Source of the DNA: Candidatus Poribacteria bacterium
GTDB taxonomy: Bacteria; Poribacteria; WGA-4E; WGA-3G
Direction: 5' to 3'
Length of the DNA: 64,000 nt
Assembly: GCA_022827885.1 (NCBI GenBank)
Contig: JAJEIP010000048.1
Location: 1-64,000 of the forward strand
Part shown: piece by piece, positions 1 through 10,324 of the stretch
Position numbering within the stretch: the stretch's first letter is position 1
Layout: each line of letters begins with the position of its first letter
The notes under the pieces: model-generated
The model's database searches: none
What the model saw: the letters and a program-made list of their open reading frames with translations, nothing else
What the model was told of the DNA's origin: nothing
Program-made: the position numbers and the translations under genes

Positions 1-135
1 TTGATACGCCGGCGTGCCTTGGGAGAGGTTGATTGCGTCATAGCGCAGACAGAGTTGCGTCATGCCGCGGATGACGGATTCGGTGAAACGGGTGGATTTG
101 TCTGAAAGTTGAGATTGAACGGAAATTTTGAACAC
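1..135 (-). CDS. Class I/II PLP-dependent aminotransferase, N-terminal fragment running off the window edge
   Basis: Reverse-strand translation from GTG at 135: VFKISVQSQLSDKSTRFTESVIRGMTQLCLRYDAINLSQGTPAYQ, typical aminotransferase N-terminus ('SVIRxMTxL...AINLxQGxP'); in-frame stop upstream; not in the supplied ORF track. Confidence 0.6.
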   Translation of the reverse strand, partial: MFKISVQSQLSDKSTRFTESVIRGMTQLCLRYDAINLSQGTPAYQ

Positions 136-166
136 CCCTTCATCAATATGAATGCACTATTAACAC

Positions 167-718
167 CTATGTCTCGATTCTATAACTTAAAATTATGCCG
201 TCATCTAAAGGAATATCAACGGAATGTAGTAGAGGTGTGCTAAAGACGAAATCAATGTAATCAGGCATTTCGTCACGCATTGTTACGGTATCATCCGCGA
301 CAATTAAACCCCCAGGACGAATGTTGGGTAACGCCAATTCCAGATACCGTCGATATTCATTTTTCTCTGCGTCAAGGAATACGAGATCGAAGGTCGTGTC
401 GCATTTCGGTATTTCGTCGAGTGCGTTTCCGATGCGGACTTCGACAATATCGTCTAACCCGACTTCCTGAAGATGCGCCTGCGCTTCCTCTACCCGTTCT
501 CGATCAAACTCAAGGCTAATGAGTCTGCCGCCTGTCTCCTTCAATGCGGCGGCGAGCCAGATTGTGGAATAGCCGTTGCTCGTTCCAACTTCGAGCACGT
601 TTCGCGCCTGAATAGAGCGAATGAGAATAGATAGGAATTGTCCATTTTCCGGCGCGATATTGGTATACCGTTTTGCTGTCTTTTCGAGGCGTTTAAGGAC
701 GGATTCGTAATTTTCCAT
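167..718 (-). CDS. SAM-dependent O-methyltransferase (class I, caffeoyl-CoA OMT-like)
   Basis: VLEVGTSNGYSTIWLA...LISLEFD...DLVFLDAEKNEYRRYLELALPNIRPGGLIVADD motifs. Confidence 0.85.
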   Translation of the reverse strand: MENYESVLKRLEKTAKRYTNIAPENGQFLSILIRSIQARNVLEVGTSNGYSTIWLAAALKETGGRLISLEFDRERVEEAQAHLQEVGLDDIVEVRIGNALDEIPKCDTTFDLVFLDAEKNEYRRYLELALPNIRPGGLIVADDTVTMRDEMPDYIDFVFSTPLLHSVDIPLDDGIILSYRIET

Positions 719-863
719 GGGGTCTGGGTTTGTAGCTTTCTTGTGTGAAGATGAGAAATTGCGTTCGGCAATTCCCTAAAAAATGCCCAATGCGATTAGG
801 TGAAAGACCCTACCGGGCATGAGAAAATAAAGAGAGGCGACAAAGATTGCCGCCTCGTTTCCG

Positions 864-1646
864 TTAGCGAAGTCTCTTGATTTTGCCCCAAGACGTGGCG
901 AGTTTATCTTTCGGATTTACAGCCAAAAATTCTGCAGCCCCCATATCCATGCTCTGCTCCATTTCGTCATCAGAGAGGGCGCGATTCCAGAGCCGAACCT
1001 CGTCAACTATACCGGGCCACGCTTCGCCAGCCCAGGTGCCGATCTGAACCTGACTTGTCGCACCTGCGGGGGCGACAGGGTTGTTAGAATCCTGATCGTG
1101 CGTGACTTTGCCGTTGACATAAATCTTGACTTTGCCTTTGTTGTCGCTCGTATGGGTATAGGACAGATAATACCATTTGCCGGTATCAAGACCCGTCTTA
1201 TTATCGTTGATGTCCAAAAACCCGCTGCCAGCACCATTCGTCCAGACTTTGATGCCGTTTCCGGGATTCATCCCATAGCCGAATCCGATGTGTCTTCCAC
1301 CGCCACCCATGCGTGTGCCAAAAACGATAGCGTGCGCACCCGGCAGTCGGTCGAGATTAATCCATGCGGCTTGTGTAATTTCGTCTTCGATATGGAAAGC
1401 CCCGTCGTCCTCAACAGCGACGAAATCGCTGGACGCGCTGAATTGAAGTGCCTTTCCGAATTTACCGTCAACCCATTTGGCACCGCCGTTGAGTTCACCT
1501 TCAAAGCCGTTTTCTGAGAAGTCATCGACGGTATTACCCTTACCTTCATCGAGTGGCATGTACAGAACAAGACCTTCCAGCAAATCGGCAGCGGCATAAG
1601 TGCTGCAAACCAAGGCAATGACTAAGACAATAAACAGTTGTTTCAC
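864..1646 (-). CDS. Secreted LamG/concanavalin A-like domain protein with KLATSWGKIKR C-terminal tail
   Basis: Signal peptide MKQLFIVLVIALVCSTYAAA; LamG signature (LVLYMPLDEGKGNTVDDFSENGFEGEL...VDEVRLWNRALSDDEM). Confidence 0.85.
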   Translation of the reverse strand: MKQLFIVLVIALVCSTYAAADLLEGLVLYMPLDEGKGNTVDDFSENGFEGELNGGAKWVDGKFGKALQFSASSDFVAVEDDGAFHIEDEITQAAWINLDRLPGAHAIVFGTRMGGGGRHIGFGYGMNPGNGIKVWTNGAGSGFLDINDNKTGLDTGKWYYLSYTHTSDNKGKVKIYVNGKVTHDQDSNNPVAPAGATSQVQIGTWAGEAWPGIVDEVRLWNRALSDDEMEQSMDMGAAEFLAVNPKDKLATSWGKIKRLR

Positions 1647-1738
1647 GTGTTACCTCCATAGTGAATAATTGTACATAATAATAATAATACCACAAAATAT
1701 AGCACCTGTCAAGAACGTTTCAGTATGGCGTAAATGGG

Positions 1739-2608
1739 TTACTGGAACAACTGCCAACTTCTGCCGGGCAGATCGGCGCGAAAGACCTCTACGTTGCCCC
1801 TGTCTGCCATGGTGACGTAACAGGTGCGTCCATCTGGACCCCCGAAAGCGATATTGGAACATAATTTACCCGTTAATTCGACTTCCAACAGCACCTCACC
1901 CGCCGGAGAGAGCTTCGCCACTGTGCCTTTGCCGTGCCGAGTGATATAGAGATTGCCTTCAATATCGCACCGCATGCCGTCCATGTTGAAATCCGGGAAC
2001 TGAATCAAGAGACGTTTATTGCTAACCTCTCCTTCAGGGGATAGGTCATACGCCCAGACGTTCCGTTGCGCCGATTCATTGACGTAAAGCACTTTTTCGT
2101 CGGGACTGACTTCGATGCCGTTTGTTGTGCCCATATCCGCTTCCAGTAAGGTTACGGCTCCATCCGTGTCGACCCGCCAGATTTGTCCGGTGGACGCGCC
2201 CCAATTCGGGTCACTCGCATAGAGGATATCGTTCGCGCCTATGGCGAGATCGTTCGGCTGATTCATTGTCGGTTCGTGGGCATGCACAGTGATGTCCCAT
2301 GTGTCCATATCCACTTTCAGGACGTTGTGATTTGTGTAATCGGCGATGAACATGAAGCCGTCGCTGTTGAAACGGATGCCGTTGCCGATGCTTCCCGTCG
2401 GGAGTTCAACAAAAACGCTGGCTGTGCCGTCGGGTGTCACCTTGCCGATGGTATGCTGCCGTTCGTAGTTAACAGCGTATAGGTTTCCCGCTGCATCACA
2501 GCCGGGTCCCTCGATTCCCGATGTAAATCCGTTAACGGGTGTAAATTCTTGACTGACAAACAGTTCTTCGTTCATTTTTTGATTCCTTGAATTCAATTTG
2601 CGGTGCAA
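1739..2608 (-). CDS. SMP-30/gluconolactonase/LRE-like beta-propeller protein
   Basis: EGPGCDAAGNLYAVNYE...NGIEVSPDEKVLYVNES...DGMRCDIEGNLYITRHGKGTV...NIAFGGPDGRTCYVT. Confidence 0.85.
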   Translation of the reverse strand: MHRKLNSRNQKMNEELFVSQEFTPVNGFTSGIEGPGCDAAGNLYAVNYERQHTIGKVTPDGTASVFVELPTGSIGNGIRFNSDGFMFIADYTNHNVLKVDMDTWDITVHAHEPTMNQPNDLAIGANDILYASDPNWGASTGQIWRVDTDGAVTLLEADMGTTNGIEVSPDEKVLYVNESAQRNVWAYDLSPEGEVSNKRLLIQFPDFNMDGMRCDIEGNLYITRHGKGTVAKLSPAGEVLLEVELTGKLCSNIAFGGPDGRTCYVTMADRGNVEVFRADLPGRSWQLFQ

Positions 2609-3774
2609 AGCACAAATACACCGGTATAGGCATGCGCGAAGTTGCGTCCACCGATGGGTGCAAACTCCGAATTCCCGAAAAATCCGATAACGGGGAGTCC
2701 TGGAAACTTCTCTTGGATCACACCGATGTCGTGATTTGCTACGCCATATAATCCTTTACCCCGACCTAAGCAGTTGAAATAAAGCCCGAATGCCGGTGGA
2801 TGCTCCCGTGTTTTTTCCGCTAACCGCGTGAGAATTACTTGTATTTCTTCTGCAGCGGCGTTTGGATTTCGAAGATGGAACTGCACCAATTGTCCTTCCG
2901 TTACCTCCTCAGAGACAGCCAGCGCATCGTGCTCCTCATTAATACCGATAAGATTACGAATCAGAAAATCTCCGCGGATCGGATTCCTGTTTTCAGGGTC
3001 CATGGCGATGCCGACAAAAACCGTGCCACCTGAACGACGAATGTCGTCCTGCGTTAGCAATTGTAAGGTTCCCTTAAAGTTTTCCAATGCCGGTTCACCG
3101 TCCAACTCAAAGATAACGCGTCCCTCTGCTCTGGTAACCTCACGGGGTCTACCGACAGGTTGACAACCTTGGGCAACGCCGATCTCCGTATTGAAATCAC
3201 CCGTTAAGAGGATACCCGTCAGTCCGCCTTCCGTTGCCTCTTCGCCTCTCCAATGATACATCTGCGCGCCTGTTGCGTCGCCAGAGACAGCGGCACCCAC
3301 GAGAGGCAATTCTGTTCCGTCGTCACCGATGTGTTTCACGAGTTCTGCTGGGTTCACAGCCCGAACGTCCGGGAAAATCACAAGAAGGGAGTCATCGTCG
3401 CGTCCAGATTGAATGTCTTTTTGTATCTGTTCGCCGACTTCAGCGGCTGTGCCTCGCGCGCTAAAGGAGGCTGCCGAGAGTTGATCGCTACGGATAACCA
3501 TTACGGCGAGAGTCGGTTCTTCTTCAAACTCGCCGGCTGAAGTCAGGACGCTCATCCCGCTACATCCGATGAGTTCATCACAATTGGCGTTGGAGTGAAC
3601 CGCTTGATACAGGCTCTCATATTCGGTTTGATAGTTAAGGGTTGCAAATACGATTGCAAGATCGGCTTTAGCAATGCCTGCGTTTCCCATTGCCATCAGT
3701 GTTGCGCGTTCCGCGGCTTCCGAAGTTGAGAGGCTTTGCGAATGTCCCACACCTACATGAATCATATTTCTCAC
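2593..3774 (-). CDS. FIST (N and C) domain sensory protein
   Basis: LIGCSGMSVLTSAGEFEE...LPLVGAAVSGDATG...CLGRGKGLYG...PGLPVIGFFGNSEFAPIGGRNFAHAYTGVFVL typical of FIST proteins. Confidence 0.85.
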   Translation of the reverse strand: MRNMIHVGVGHSQSLSTSEAAERATLMAMGNAGIAKADLAIVFATLNYQTEYESLYQAVHSNANCDELIGCSGMSVLTSAGEFEEEPTLAVMVIRSDQLSAASFSARGTAAEVGEQIQKDIQSGRDDDSLLVIFPDVRAVNPAELVKHIGDDGTELPLVGAAVSGDATGAQMYHWRGEEATEGGLTGILLTGDFNTEIGVAQGCQPVGRPREVTRAEGRVIFELDGEPALENFKGTLQLLTQDDIRRSGGTVFVGIAMDPENRNPIRGDFLIRNLIGINEEHDALAVSEEVTEGQLVQFHLRNPNAAAEEIQVILTRLAEKTREHPPAFGLYFNCLGRGKGLYGVANHDIGVIQEKFPGLPVIGFFGNSEFAPIGGRNFAHAYTGVFVLCTAN

Positions 3775-3867
3775 CTACCTTTTTGCGGTAATAATACAGT
3801 ATCCACGAGAAAAGGGCAACAAATTTTTCATTGACAATGCGTGTAGGAGGTGCTATCATATTTTTAA

Positions 3868-4071
3868 GTGGGCGGCATAGATTTACTCATGTTATTGTCA
3901 GATTGGTATTTAGCGAGACAAGAAAAGCGAATTCAGGTGGCTAAAGCTGAAGGGAAAGCTGAGGTGTATCAAGAGATCGTGGCATGGCAGGCTCGTCGAA
4001 CGGCGGCGGAGGCGCGGGGCGAGACTTTCACTGAACCGCCGCCCGGTGTGCCACAAAATGGGACTGAATAG
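3868..4071 (+). CDS. Small hypothetical protein, helical, upstream of folD
   Basis: 67-aa ORF with GTG start after GGAGG-like sequence, just upstream of folD on the same strand. Confidence 0.4.
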   Translation: MGGIDLLMLLSDWYLARQEKRIQVAKAEGKAEVYQEIVAWQARRTAAEARGETFTEPPPGVPQNGTE

Positions 4072-4088
4072 ATTGGAGGAACAAGGAT

Positions 4089-4922
4089 TTGTCAGCCGAA
4101 CTCCTTAAGGGTAGTCAACTTGCGAAACGCGTCCGGAGCCAGATCCGGCGAAAACTAAAAAAACTCACATTCACACCAGGGCTCGCTGTTGTTCAGGTAG
4201 GCGATGACCCTGCATCAACGCTCTATATCAAACACAAACAACGTGACTGTGAAAAGGTGCATTTCCACTCCGAAGTCCATCGCTTACCCGCAGACATTAA
4301 CCAAGACACCCTGATTGCGCACGTTGAAACCCTCAATGCGCGAACGGATATCCATGGGATACTCGTGCAAATGCCACTCCCAGCCGGTATAGATAAAGAA
4401 GCCGTCATTGATAAGATTTCCCCCCAGAAAGATGCAGACGGGTTGAATCCGGTCAATTTAGGGAATCTCCTCATCAATCGCGAGGGGGTGACACCTTGTA
4501 CACCGACAGGCATTATCCGCCTGATTGAATTGACAGGTGCGCAGATTGAGGGCAAACATGCCGTCTGTATCGGTAGGAGTCCACTGGTCGGGAAATCCGT
4601 TGGATTGATGCTGTTGAATCGAAATGCTACCGTTACGTATTGTCATTCTCGAACAGTAGACGTGACGGCGGAGGTTCAGAAAGCGGACATTATCGTCGCC
4701 GCAGTCGGTAGACCGGCGTTTGTGACCGCAGACATGGTGAAACCTGGGGCTATCGTTATTGATGTCGGGATTAATCACGTCAATGGACGTGCCGTTGGGG
4801 ATGTTAAATTTGAGGAAGTTAAAGAGGTGGCAGGATTTATAACCCCGGTCCCCGGCGGTGTGGGTCCTATGACACGCGCAATGTTATTAGAAAATACTTT
4901 GAAATTAGCGATTGGAGGCTAA
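4089..4922 (+). CDS. folD: Bifunctional methylenetetrahydrofolate dehydrogenase/methenyltetrahydrofolate cyclohydrolase
   Basis: YIKHKQRDCEKV, GILVQMPLP, DADGLNPVNLGNL, CTPTGIIRL, VCIGRSPLVGKSVGLML, PGGVGPMTRAMLLENT. Confidence 0.97.
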   Translation: MSAELLKGSQLAKRVRSQIRRKLKKLTFTPGLAVVQVGDDPASTLYIKHKQRDCEKVHFHSEVHRLPADINQDTLIAHVETLNARTDIHGILVQMPLPAGIDKEAVIDKISPQKDADGLNPVNLGNLLINREGVTPCTPTGIIRLIELTGAQIEGKHAVCIGRSPLVGKSVGLMLLNRNATVTYCHSRTVDVTAEVQKADIIVAAVGRPAFVTADMVKPGAIVIDVGINHVNGRAVGDVKFEEVKEVAGFITPVPGGVGPMTRAMLLENTLKLAIGG

Positions 4923-4925
4923 GTA

Positions 4926-5690
4926 ATGGCGTTTCCAGGATTTGAATTAAAAGATAAGGTCATGTTAATCACTGGCTCCGGCAAGGGCATCGGCAGAGGG
5001 ATTGCACTCGCCGCTGCACAGATGGGGGCAAAGATCATCTTGAATAGCCGAACCCTGACTGATCTTGAGGAGGTCGCAGGGGAGATCCGGGCAAACGGAG
5101 GTGAAGCGGAGTCGGTTGTGTTTGATGTCAGCGATATGGCACAAGTGGCGACAGGGGCACAAGCCGCACTCGACGTATGGGGGCGGGTCGATGTGCTCGT
5201 CAATAACGCTGGCACGAACCGTCCGAAACCTGCACTCGAGTTAACGGAAGAGGATTGGGACGCGATCTATGATCTCAATCTCAAAGGACTGTTCTTCCTA
5301 ACGCAGACCCTCGTGAAACCGATGATAGCGCGAGAGAGCGGAAAAATTATTAATATCTCCTCGACGATGGGCTTGGTAGGCGGCCCCTTGCGGACTGCCT
5401 ATTCAGGAAGCAAGGGCGGTGTCGTGCTGCTAACCAAGGGACTCGCCGTTGAATGGGCACCGCATAATGTCACGGTGAATGCTGTGGCACCAGCGTTTAC
5501 GCGGACACCGCTTGCAGATGTCCTGTTACAACGCAAGGAATTTTATGAGGACGTTGTCCGCCGTATCCCGATGGGGCGTGTTGGCGAGGTGGACGAGGTC
5601 GTCGGTGCTGTGCTGTTCTTAGCATCAGAGGCAGCGAACTGGGTGACTGGACAAACGATTGCCGTTGATGGCGGTTGGGTCGCTTGGTAG
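4926..5690 (+). CDS. Short-chain dehydrogenase/reductase (gluconate 5-dehydrogenase-like)
   Basis: TGSGKGIGRGIA; NNAGTN; YSGSKGGVV; GRVGEVDEVVGAVLFLASEAANWVTGQTIAVDGGW. Confidence 0.93.
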   Translation: MAFPGFELKDKVMLITGSGKGIGRGIALAAAQMGAKIILNSRTLTDLEEVAGEIRANGGEAESVVFDVSDMAQVATGAQAALDVWGRVDVLVNNAGTNRPKPALELTEEDWDAIYDLNLKGLFFLTQTLVKPMIARESGKIINISSTMGLVGGPLRTAYSGSKGGVVLLTKGLAVEWAPHNVTVNAVAPAFTRTPLADVLLQRKEFYEDVVRRIPMGRVGEVDEVVGAVLFLASEAANWVTGQTIAVDGGWVAW

Positions 5691-5848
5691 TTTTCACGGG
5701 ATATGAAATTTTAAGCAATATTAGGTTTTGAGGGGAGACGGAAGAATAGGAAGGGTGGAAGAAAGTTTCCGTGTGTGTTATCTTCCAAACTTCCAGACTT
5801 CCAACCCAAGTGCGGATTCAAAATCTGAAGACTAATATTGAAACTTGC

Positions 5849-6976
5849 TTATCCCTTTTCGCACACAATGGGTCTCCGTTCCACATAACATCGCACAATG
5901 TCAATAATGAGTGCAATGTCGTTCCGCGCCGATTCCAGCGAGGTATAACACGGTTCACCTTCTGTGATACACGCATGGAAATGACGCAATTCCCGCATAA
6001 ATGCGCTCTCCCATTCAATAGCGGGGGTCTTGCTATAGGTCGTGCCATCGGTGTCTATCCCGTGTATCGTTACCTCTGACAGGATACCCCGTGAAAAACC
6101 GGTCGGATAGGAGACGATCACGCGTTTGGTATCCCCATAGATTTCCAAGGTCTCTTTAAAGTCCCAGAGGTCTGGTAGATCGACCCATGTCGCGACACAG
6201 CGGGCACCGTTCGGATAGCCAAACACGATCGTCACACCGCGTCCTTCCGACCAGACTTCCGCGCTAATCACCTCACTCGGCGAGCCGAGCATTACCCGTA
6301 GACTGTAGATGTCGTGAATCATGCTACCCGCAAGCAAGTAGAACACCCGCGCTGCCTTGCTTTGGATGTCGCTTTCGAGTCCGGTTTGGGACAAGACATC
6401 ACCAATGGCTTCTGCCTGTGCCTGTTCACGTGCCGCGCCCGCAGGCTTAAATGCGTCCGCAGGAACATCATCAAACCGCTCGACATCGAATTGGCTCAGG
6501 TGTAAACTATTGTTCGGATGGAGATGGTTGATCTGCACAAAACGATAACTCTCCATCGCATCTACTTCGCGCTTGGCGAATTGAAAGGCTGGATCATGGA
6601 CCTTCATATACCCGGCTTGTGCGACGGTATCTGCTTCACGTTGGGCGGCGAGCATCGTATCCATTTCTTGAAGTGAAAAGCAGACGGGTTTTTCAATGAA
6701 AACATGTTTTCCCGCCTTAAACGCAGCGAGTGCGACTTCCGTCTTTGGATCCCCGTGACACAGCAAAACGGCATCCACATCTGAATCGAGCAACGCATTG
6801 TAATCCGTTACATATTGCGGGACATTGAACCGTGTTGAGACTGCCTGCGCTGCGCCTTGCGAAAGATCGCAAACGATGGATACCTCAAATTCCCGATGAA
6901 GTGCGGTAAGATTCGGGAGATGATGAACTTGCGCGATTGCGCCACATCCGACAATACCTATCCGTATACGCCTCAT
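5849..6976 (-). CDS. Gfo/Idh/MocA family oxidoreductase
   Basis: IGIVGCGAIAQVHHLPNL; DAVLLCHGDPKTEVALAAFKAGKHVFIEKPVCFSLQEMD. Confidence 0.92.
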   Translation of the reverse strand: MRRIRIGIVGCGAIAQVHHLPNLTALHREFEVSIVCDLSQGAAQAVSTRFNVPQYVTDYNALLDSDVDAVLLCHGDPKTEVALAAFKAGKHVFIEKPVCFSLQEMDTMLAAQREADTVAQAGYMKVHDPAFQFAKREVDAMESYRFVQINHLHPNNSLHLSQFDVERFDDVPADAFKPAGAAREQAQAEAIGDVLSQTGLESDIQSKAARVFYLLAGSMIHDIYSLRVMLGSPSEVISAEVWSEGRGVTIVFGYPNGARCVATWVDLPDLWDFKETLEIYGDTKRVIVSYPTGFSRGILSEVTIHGIDTDGTTYSKTPAIEWESAFMRELRHFHACITEGEPCYTSLESARNDIALIIDIVRCYVERRPIVCEKG

Positions 6977-7202
6977 ATCTTTTACCTCCGACAGATAACG
7001 CTTTCTATGCGTCTATCGTATCATATACGCGAAATAGATGCAATTTATAGTTATCAGTCCTCAGTTGTTAGTAAGAGAGGCTATCAATCATCAGTTGGGA
7101 AACATCGCGATCACAGCGCGTTCCTACGGAAAGACGGGGTAGTTGGGAAGTTGACAATAAAAGCAAAAACGCTCATAATAGAGGCAACAAATTGCGTGTA
7201 AG

Positions 7203-8822
7203 ATGGAGGTTATAGGTATGGATATGGCGATTATTCCGTGGCAAATGGTGCTTTTGTGTGGATTATCTGTCTGTGTCGGATGGGGGATACGCGGCAACTT
7301 CGGGCATGAATACGGGGCTGCACTCGCCGGTGCGCTCGGAGCGATGGCAATTGCCCTGCTCTCTGGACGGGAGGATTGGTGGCGACACGTTCACTACTTC
7401 GCATTGTTTGGAGCAATCGGTTGGTCCTTCGGCGGAAGTATGTCATATATGATGGTCGTCGGGTATAGTCATTCCTCACAGCCATTGACGGTGTTTTACG
7501 GCTTTGCGAATTTGTTCGTTATCGGTTTTCTGTGGGCAGCCCTCGGCGGGGCTGGCACGGCGCTGCCTGCGTTTCTGACGCAAGCCCAACTATCTCTCCT
7601 CTTTACGCCAATCGCAGCGGTCTTCATCGGTTGGTCGCTTCAAGCGGTAATCATCGATCGGGTGCTCGCGCCGAGACGGATGCAACGCCACGAAAGTCCG
7701 CTCTATTGGTACGACACGGATTGGGTGTCCGCAGTGGTGGCAATCGTCGCCGCGCTAATTGTCGCGCTCTTCCGTGGTGGTTTGGATATGGGCACGAACC
7801 TTGTCCTGTATCTGGGCATCTGTTGGTTCGGCGGGTTTTTGTTGCTGGTAAACGTCTTCCGTCTCCGTATGACCCCGCCGCGTGGAGATAACTGGGCGGG
7901 ATGTGTCGGTATGGTGATCGGGATCTTGGGATACTGTTCACGGTATGAACTCAGCGGTGTGGCTTTCACTACCCTAATGGCGGGTTTCGGAGGAGGTATC
8001 GCGTTCTCATTTGGACAATTGCTGAAACTCGTCTACATCCGGACGGGGCTCCAAACGAACTGGCACAGCGTCATGGAGCAGACACAAGGCTTCCTATTCG
8101 GACTCGGTATCGCAATACCCTTCGGTCTCCTTCTCAACCGGGCACCGCTATTAGAAACCAACGCAAATCTCCCGCAATGGATGGAAATATTCGCTGTGTT
8201 CTGTGTACTTATCGCTTTGACATACCTCAATTATCGAAAGGCGGCGGGGACGTGGGTGGATTTGGTTGATGGTTTACCGGAACGGTTTTTTGGGCTCCCG
8301 GTTGTCGGTTGGTTTCGGCATTCACGGGGATGGGTAGGTTGGTTTGAACTTTTTTATATCGGGCTCGGTATCGCCTGTGTATGGCTTCTGTCGGCACACT
8401 TCCGCGAACCGCTCGCCTTTCTCCCGACGAGTTGGTTGGGGAAGGGGCAGCTCCTCTATTTCGTATTCCTGTGGTGGATGGTTATCTTCAACTTTGAGCG
8501 TGCCTTGGTCGGTTTCAGTCCACACCGGCTGGTGACGGAGGGTGTGATTACGCTCAACGCAATTATCTGTACTGTCCTGATGGCACTCGGTCCCCTATCG
8601 GTGCCGAAACAGACGGCTGGGCTCTTTTCATTTAATGAATGGGTTCTACAGACATTGATCTGGGGGCTTGTCGTGCTGGTAGGATCAACGGTTGTTTTTT
8701 GGGGTATAAAGCACGTGCTTTTCGGAAAGGCACATGCCCCCGGTGCGTCCCTGCATATCCGCTTCGGACCGGATGCCAACGCGCCCAAGGATAAACCGAA
8801 AGTTGGGGAACAGCATCCGTAA
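7203..8822 (+). CDS. Polytopic membrane protein of unknown function (539 aa)
   Basis: Many hydrophobic segments; strong continuous ORF with RBS-like AGATGGAGG near the start; family not recognised. Confidence 0.75.
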   Translation: MEVIGMDMAIIPWQMVLLCGLSVCVGWGIRGNFGHEYGAALAGALGAMAIALLSGREDWWRHVHYFALFGAIGWSFGGSMSYMMVVGYSHSSQPLTVFYGFANLFVIGFLWAALGGAGTALPAFLTQAQLSLLFTPIAAVFIGWSLQAVIIDRVLAPRRMQRHESPLYWYDTDWVSAVVAIVAALIVALFRGGLDMGTNLVLYLGICWFGGFLLLVNVFRLRMTPPRGDNWAGCVGMVIGILGYCSRYELSGVAFTTLMAGFGGGIAFSFGQLLKLVYIRTGLQTNWHSVMEQTQGFLFGLGIAIPFGLLLNRAPLLETNANLPQWMEIFAVFCVLIALTYLNYRKAAGTWVDLVDGLPERFFGLPVVGWFRHSRGWVGWFELFYIGLGIACVWLLSAHFREPLAFLPTSWLGKGQLLYFVFLWWMVIFNFERALVGFSPHRLVTEGVITLNAIICTVLMALGPLSVPKQTAGLFSFNEWVLQTLIWGLVVLVGSTVVFWGIKHVLFGKAHAPGASLHIRFGPDANAPKDKPKVGEQHP

Positions 8823-9151
8823 TGAGAGGGATCAACCGTCAGAGATCGGAAGGGGAGTGCAGTAGGTTGGGTAGAGTGAAGTAGAGAAAAGCAGGGGACG
8901 ATACCCTAAACAATTCTCAACGCCAGACCCATTAGACGACCTCACACCCATAGCGAAACCCAACTTTATAATTGTGAGGTTCTCGGAACCGACACTGCGG
9001 ATCGTTGGGTTTCACTCCACCCTTTTACAACGATAGATGCATGAATGGGCAACCTATTTCCTCTGACGCGATAGTACTCTGGCATTATCCGTTCAACCCA
9101 ACCTACGATATTCGGTGCGGTTGGAAACCGCACCTACCGCGATTTGGGAAT

Positions 9152-10324
9152 TTAGCCGTGTGTATGCCGCTGCCGATACACCTGCCCACCTTTGACAACG
9201 ACAACGGGTTCCAATACCTGTTTACTGACTCTCACCTGATCGTTGGCATCTACGAGTTGGAATTCACCCTCACGCAGTTCAAAAACCACCGCATCTCCCC
9301 ACGCATCGACAGCCAATGTCCCAACCTGCCCCGGCATCAAGATGGTATCTGCGGGAACGCTCGTGACCTTCGCCAAAGCATCGTCAAGCGACATACCGAG
9401 ATACAGGAATTTGTTGACGACATTGACGAGGTCGTAGACGGGACCCTCGACGTTATAGATGTGCAGGTCGGACGAGATGGTCGTCGGTTCAACGCCTTGC
9501 GCCATCGCTTTCTGAACGATATCCCAACTGAAAGAGCCTGCTCCGTGTCCAACATCGAAGATGACACCGCGCTCGATCGCGGCATGGACGGCGTCCCGAA
9601 TCCTACCGTTTTCGTCCAAGATACCGCACGCCATATCGTGGAAGCAGTGCGTTAAAATATCCCGCTCCCCCATCAGTGCCAATATATCGTCTATGGACTC
9701 GCACCAGGCGTCTTGTGGATGAACCATTAGCGGCAATCCTGCGGCATCGGCGGCTTCGCGTGCCCTGTGCAACGGCAACATTTTCGCTCTCGCACCGACG
9801 ATCGTTTCCCGCGTTAAACGGACCTTGACACCCAGAAGGATGTCGCGGTGCTGCTCTATCATCCGACACGCTTTTCCGACATCGGCATAGTCAGGGTTTT
9901 CCAATTCTCCGATTTCTTGCGTGAGCATACCCTGTGAAGATATGTTCAGCTGCGCGAGGATGCGTGTGTCGCTTACGTCAATGACGTATTTACGGAAACC
10001 GGGAAATGTGTCTGCTCCCGCTGAACCCGCATCGACGACTGTCGTTGCCCCGCGTGCCAAGCACGTAGGATCGGGTTCAATCCCGAAATGGCTTACGCCG
10101 TAGAAGACATGCACGTGTAGGTCAATTAAGCCGGGTGTGACGAAACACCCTTCCGCATCTAATACCTCTCGCGCCTCAGATGTGGGTATATCGTCGCTGA
10201 TTGCCGAGACGCGTCCATTCGCGAATGCGACATCTTTACGCGCATGGATGCCCTGTGCGGGATCAATGACGGTTCCGTTTTTAATGATGAGTTCGTAGTT
10301 CATAGGTTTAAAATGTGCTTTCAC
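9152..10324 (-). CDS. Amidohydrolase/deacetylase family metallohydrolase (dihydroorotase-like)
   Basis: NGTVIDPAQGIHARKDVAFANGRV; VTPGLIDLHVHVFYGVSHFGIEPD; TVVDAGSAGADTFPGFRKYV. Confidence 0.88.
   Translation of the reverse strand: MKAHFKPMNYELIIKNGTVIDPAQGIHARKDVAFANGRVSAISDDIPTSEAREVLDAEGCFVTPGLIDLHVHVFYGVSHFGIEPDPTCLARGATTVVDAGSAGADTFPGFRKYVIDVSDTRILAQLNISSQGMLTQEIGELENPDYADVGKACRMIEQHRDILLGVKVRLTRETIVGARAKMLPLHRAREAADAAGLPLMVHPQDAWCESIDDILALMGERDILTHCFHDMACGILDENGRIRDAVHAAIERGVIFDVGHGAGSFSWDIVQKAMAQGVEPTTISSDLHIYNVEGPVYDLVNVVNKFLYLGMSLDDALAKVTSVPADTILMPGQVGTLAVDAWGDAVVFELREGEFQLVDANDQVRVSKQVLEPVVVVKGGQVYRQRHTHG

Noticed and set aside
9005-9655. 216-aa plus-strand ORF
   Set aside because: Antisense to the 9152..10324 amidohydrolase and overlapping the inverted-repeat element; no family-like sequence.
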